Shown piece by piece: positions 5,571-6,673 of a stretch of 6,673 bases of DNA. Positions within the stretch are counted from its first letter, which is position 1. Every line of letters starts with the position of its first letter. A model generated the notes under the pieces. That model saw only the letters and a program-made list of their open reading frames with translations, was not told where the DNA came from and made no database searches. Both the position numbers and the translations under genes were made by a program. This DNA is from Clostridiales bacterium. Lineage in GTDB: Bacteria > Bacillota > Clostridia > TANB77 > CAG-508. Location of the stretch: contig SFKP01000053.1 in assembly GCA_004553715.1 (NCBI GenBank), positions 1 to 6,673 of the forward strand, read 5' to 3'.

Positions 5571-5638
5571 TATTTTGCTATTATGTAACCGCATCCAAAA
5601 AGTCCTACTGTTACCATAATAATCCCTATTGTTAACAT
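5552..5638 (-). CDS. Tiny membrane peptide, 28 aa
   Basis: Open frame from ATG 5638 to TAA 5552. Residues 2-21 (LTIGIIMVTVGLFGCGYIIA) are almost entirely hydrophobic and glycine-containing, followed by a basic, polar tail (KYGKSGL), the pattern of a single transmembrane helix with a positive C-terminus. It starts 6 nt after the stop of the upstream gene; AAGGAAGG at that gene's 3' end is about 13 nt from the ATG, a little far for a ribosome-binding site. Its stop lies inside the terminator-like hairpin. Being short, it could be chance, but strand, spacing and composition favour a real gene. Function unknown. Confidence 0.5.
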   Translation of the reverse strand: MLTIGIIMVTVGLFGCGYIIAKYGKSGL

Positions 5639-5644
5639 TTTGGT

Positions 5645-6317
5645 TTATTTACCTTCCTTTTCCATTTTTTCGATTATTTCGGTTTCGATGGATTTTCCGT
5701 ACCAGTCTGTCACTTTAAGAAGTTTTTCATCTTTTGTACCATCCTCTTTAATAAATGTAAGCGTTACCACGTTATACCATTTTTCTCCCATTTCCTTGTC
5801 AATCTGACGGCGGAATTCTCTATATGCCTTTATCCCATCATCTGTGAGACCTTCAAGCGCTTTTTCGGGCTCTGCCTTTTTCTTTTCTACTTTTTCGGTG
5901 GCAAGTTCTTTAGCTTCACCTTCAATCGTCTTTTTGCCGTTAAGTTCTTTGACAACCTCGCGAATTTCCTTCTGTGTCATATCGGGTGTGATAATACCGC
6001 CGGCAGCTATGTGGAAGTGATGAACCGTTGCCCTCGGCATTCGTGTACATTTTACCGACACGCAACATATTATTTGCGGACGACTTTTTATATCCGAATG
6101 TTCTCTGGGCATAGTCAGCGACGCTTTTAAAGTCATCGTCTTTAAAGCACTGTGTGCGGTCAATATCCGCAAGTACAGCACATATGCCAAACGCAAGTTT
6201 TTCTGCCGTACCTATGCAAAGGGCGATTTTTTCGCTTGCTCTGTTCAATTCGGGATTTCTAAAATTGAAGCCGTTTGTAATTGTCGTTGTTTCTGTCTTT
6301 GCTACTGTGTTTTTCAT
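5645..6317 (-). pseudogene. Charged early protein split by a frameshift, about 220 aa
   Basis: Two overlapping frames together read as one protein. The first runs from ATG 6317 (AAAGGAAA site 4 nt upstream, palindrome copy 7 before it) with a helical N-terminal part (RASEKIALCIGTAEKLAFGI) and an HTH-like stretch DDDFKSVADYAQRTFGYKKSSANNMLRVGKMY. It then loses sense after NGSSLPH and stops at 5940. The second, shifted +1, takes over with AAGGIITPDMTQKEIREVVKEL, a Lys/Glu-rich linker and a C-terminal domain ending EKMEKEGK at 5645. The switch lies near 6000-6015. From memory, related clostridial phage proteins carry roughly 20-30 more residues between these halves, so a small deletion that broke the frame fits better than a single-base error; this is unverified. 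If functional, the C-terminal half could be made from ATG 6040 or 5985. Role unknown, possibly DNA-binding. Confidence 0.65.
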
Positions 6318-6334
6318 TGTATTTCCTTTCGTTT

Positions 6335-6348
6335 TCCAGTTGACTGGA
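6335..6348 (-). repeat. Palindrome copy 7 (before the first operon gene)
   Basis: Perfect TCCAGTTGACTGGA, ending 17 nt before ATG 6317 on the coding strand and just upstream of its AAAGGAAA ribosome-binding site. It is the most promoter-proximal copy. Confidence 0.9.
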
Positions 6349-6410
6349 AATTGTCATTTTATGGTAATGACTAACCAAATTTTGACATAGCAATAATTAC
6401 CAATGAACAG

Positions 6411-6450
6411 ATGTTCATATGTTCATATGTTCATATGTTCATATGTTCAT
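6411..6450. repeat. Iteron array: five perfect ATGTTCAT units
   Basis: Five uninterrupted copies of the 8-bp unit ATGTTCAT, followed by a degenerate sixth (CTTTTCAT, 6451-6458). Further single ATGAACA copies (the reverse complement) lie at 6403-6409, 6486-6492, 6581-6587 and 6635-6641, with a partial ATGAAC at 6570. The recurrence outside the array argues for a protein-binding motif rather than simple replication slippage alone. Confidence 0.9.
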
Positions 6451-6460
6451 CTTTTCATCT

Positions 6461-6487
6461 ATTGACCCTTTGGAATAAATTGTCAAT
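6461..6487. promoter_or_regulatory. Inverted repeat ATTGAC-15-GTCAAT, candidate operator
   Basis: 6-bp arms at 6461-6466 and 6482-6487, 21 bp apart (two helical turns), placing both half-sites on one DNA face. The right arm contains, on the minus strand, a consensus-like TTGACA -35 hexamer. This suits a dimeric regulator acting on a leftward promoter; the binding protein is unknown. Confidence 0.4.
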
Positions 6488-6601
6488 GAACACCTGGTGA
6501 GTTGGTATATGTTGGAAGTTTTGGCACTCCCTCTCTACCCCTTTCCTGGTAACAGTATACACCCAGTTTATGAACTCCGTATGAACAAATTGTTGATATT
6601 C

Positions 6602-6650
6602 TGTAAACAAATATTAACAAATTGTAAACAAAATATGAACATTTTGTAAA
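6602..6650. repeat. Phased TGTAAA direct repeats, 21-22 bp period
   Basis: TGTAAACAAA at 6602 and 6623, then TGTAAA at 6645, each followed by an A/T-rich TAT(T/G)AACA-like segment. The period of 21 and 22 bp equals two helical turns, giving A/T tracts on one DNA face, as expected for a bent or cooperatively bound control site. The window ends 23 bp later. Confidence 0.7.
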
Positions 6651-6673
6651 GGATTATATTGGTAATTTTGTAA

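Larger units (their letters stand above)
6318..6673. promoter_or_regulatory. Gene-free control region upstream of the leftward operon
   Basis: About 355 bp with no convincing gene, AT-rich and full of short repeats. It must hold the promoter(s) for the leftward operon. On the minus strand a TTGACA (6486-6481) and a TATACT (6560-6555) are visible, but neither has a good partner at 16-18 nt, so I assign no promoter. Besides the arrays listed separately, there is a 7-bp inverted repeat TGGTAAT (6362-6368) / ATTACCA (6396-6402) and a purine/pyrimidine-skewed block at 6526-6549. In phi29 the equivalent interval carries the divergent early/late promoters bound by p4 and p6. By analogy a rightward late operon may start beyond 6673. 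Confidence 0.6.

Noticed and set aside
5265..6348. Palindromes as a CRISPR array
   Set aside because: Only 14-16 bp, irregular spacing from 74 bp to about 1 kb, genes between them and no uniform spacers.
1530..6348. Palindrome TTGACT as an ordinary sigma-A -35 box
   Set aside because: The TTGAC reads on the plus strand, opposite to all genes, and no -10 partner follows at 17 bp on that strand.
6154..6390. Plus-strand open frame, 78 aa, hydrophobic
   Set aside because: Antisense to the split first gene and running over its ribosome-binding site and the palindrome; no start signal.
6481..6560. Minus-strand TTGACA and TATACT as a promoter pair
   Set aside because: They are in the wrong order and spacing, and neither has a convincing partner hexamer.

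Overview
The window looks like the early replication region of a small phi29-like (protein-primed, linear dsDNA) phage, or a prophage or contig derived from one. The likely host is a low-GC Bacillota, probably a clostridial gut bacterium. The evidence is a family-B protein-primed DNA polymerase with its Exo and Pol motifs, a gp16-type DNA-packaging ATPase with Walker A and B, AT-rich sequence, Gram-positive-style Shine-Dalgarno sites and tightly packed small genes. All genes lie on the minus strand and are transcribed from about 6320 down to 8.

Layout in transcription order (right to left). A gene-free control region at 6318-6673 carries five perfect ATGTTCAT repeats, scattered ATGAACA copies and 21-22 bp phased TGTAAA repeats. 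Next come a charged protein gene split by a frameshift (5645-6317), two tiny membrane-peptide genes (28 and 49 aa) that have no counterpart of that size in phi29 known to me, an unknown 118-aa gene and a 122-aa gene. These are followed by a 79-aa XRE-like HTH gene, a 194-aa putative terminal protein, the DNA polymerase, the packaging ATPase and two small hypothetical genes. The order 122-aa protein, small regulator, terminal protein, DNA polymerase parallels phi29 genes 5-4-3-2 (SSB, regulator, TP, DNAP). This suggests by synteny only that the 122-aa protein is the single-stranded-DNA-binding protein.

The most unusual element is a 14-bp interrupted palindrome, TCCAGTTGACTGGA (TTTCCAGTTGACTGGA with its conserved flank). 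It occurs seven times in 6.7 kb, six times perfectly, always in the same orientation. Several copies lie within 3-17 nt of a start codon. In the mRNA each would form a UCCAG-UCAA-CUGGA hairpin. One copy sits between the Shine-Dalgarno and the AUG of the packaging ATPase, and two lie inside the polymerase reading frame. It is a good candidate for an undescribed phage-wide translation or RNA-processing signal, or for a directional DNA site.

The polymerase also has a hidden N-terminus. The Exo I motif (FDIET) is encoded upstream of the first ATG, in a frame with no ATG, GTG or TTG start. It must begin at a non-canonical codon, arise by frameshift (for example a -1 shift out of the terminal-protein gene), or reflect a mutation or sequence error.
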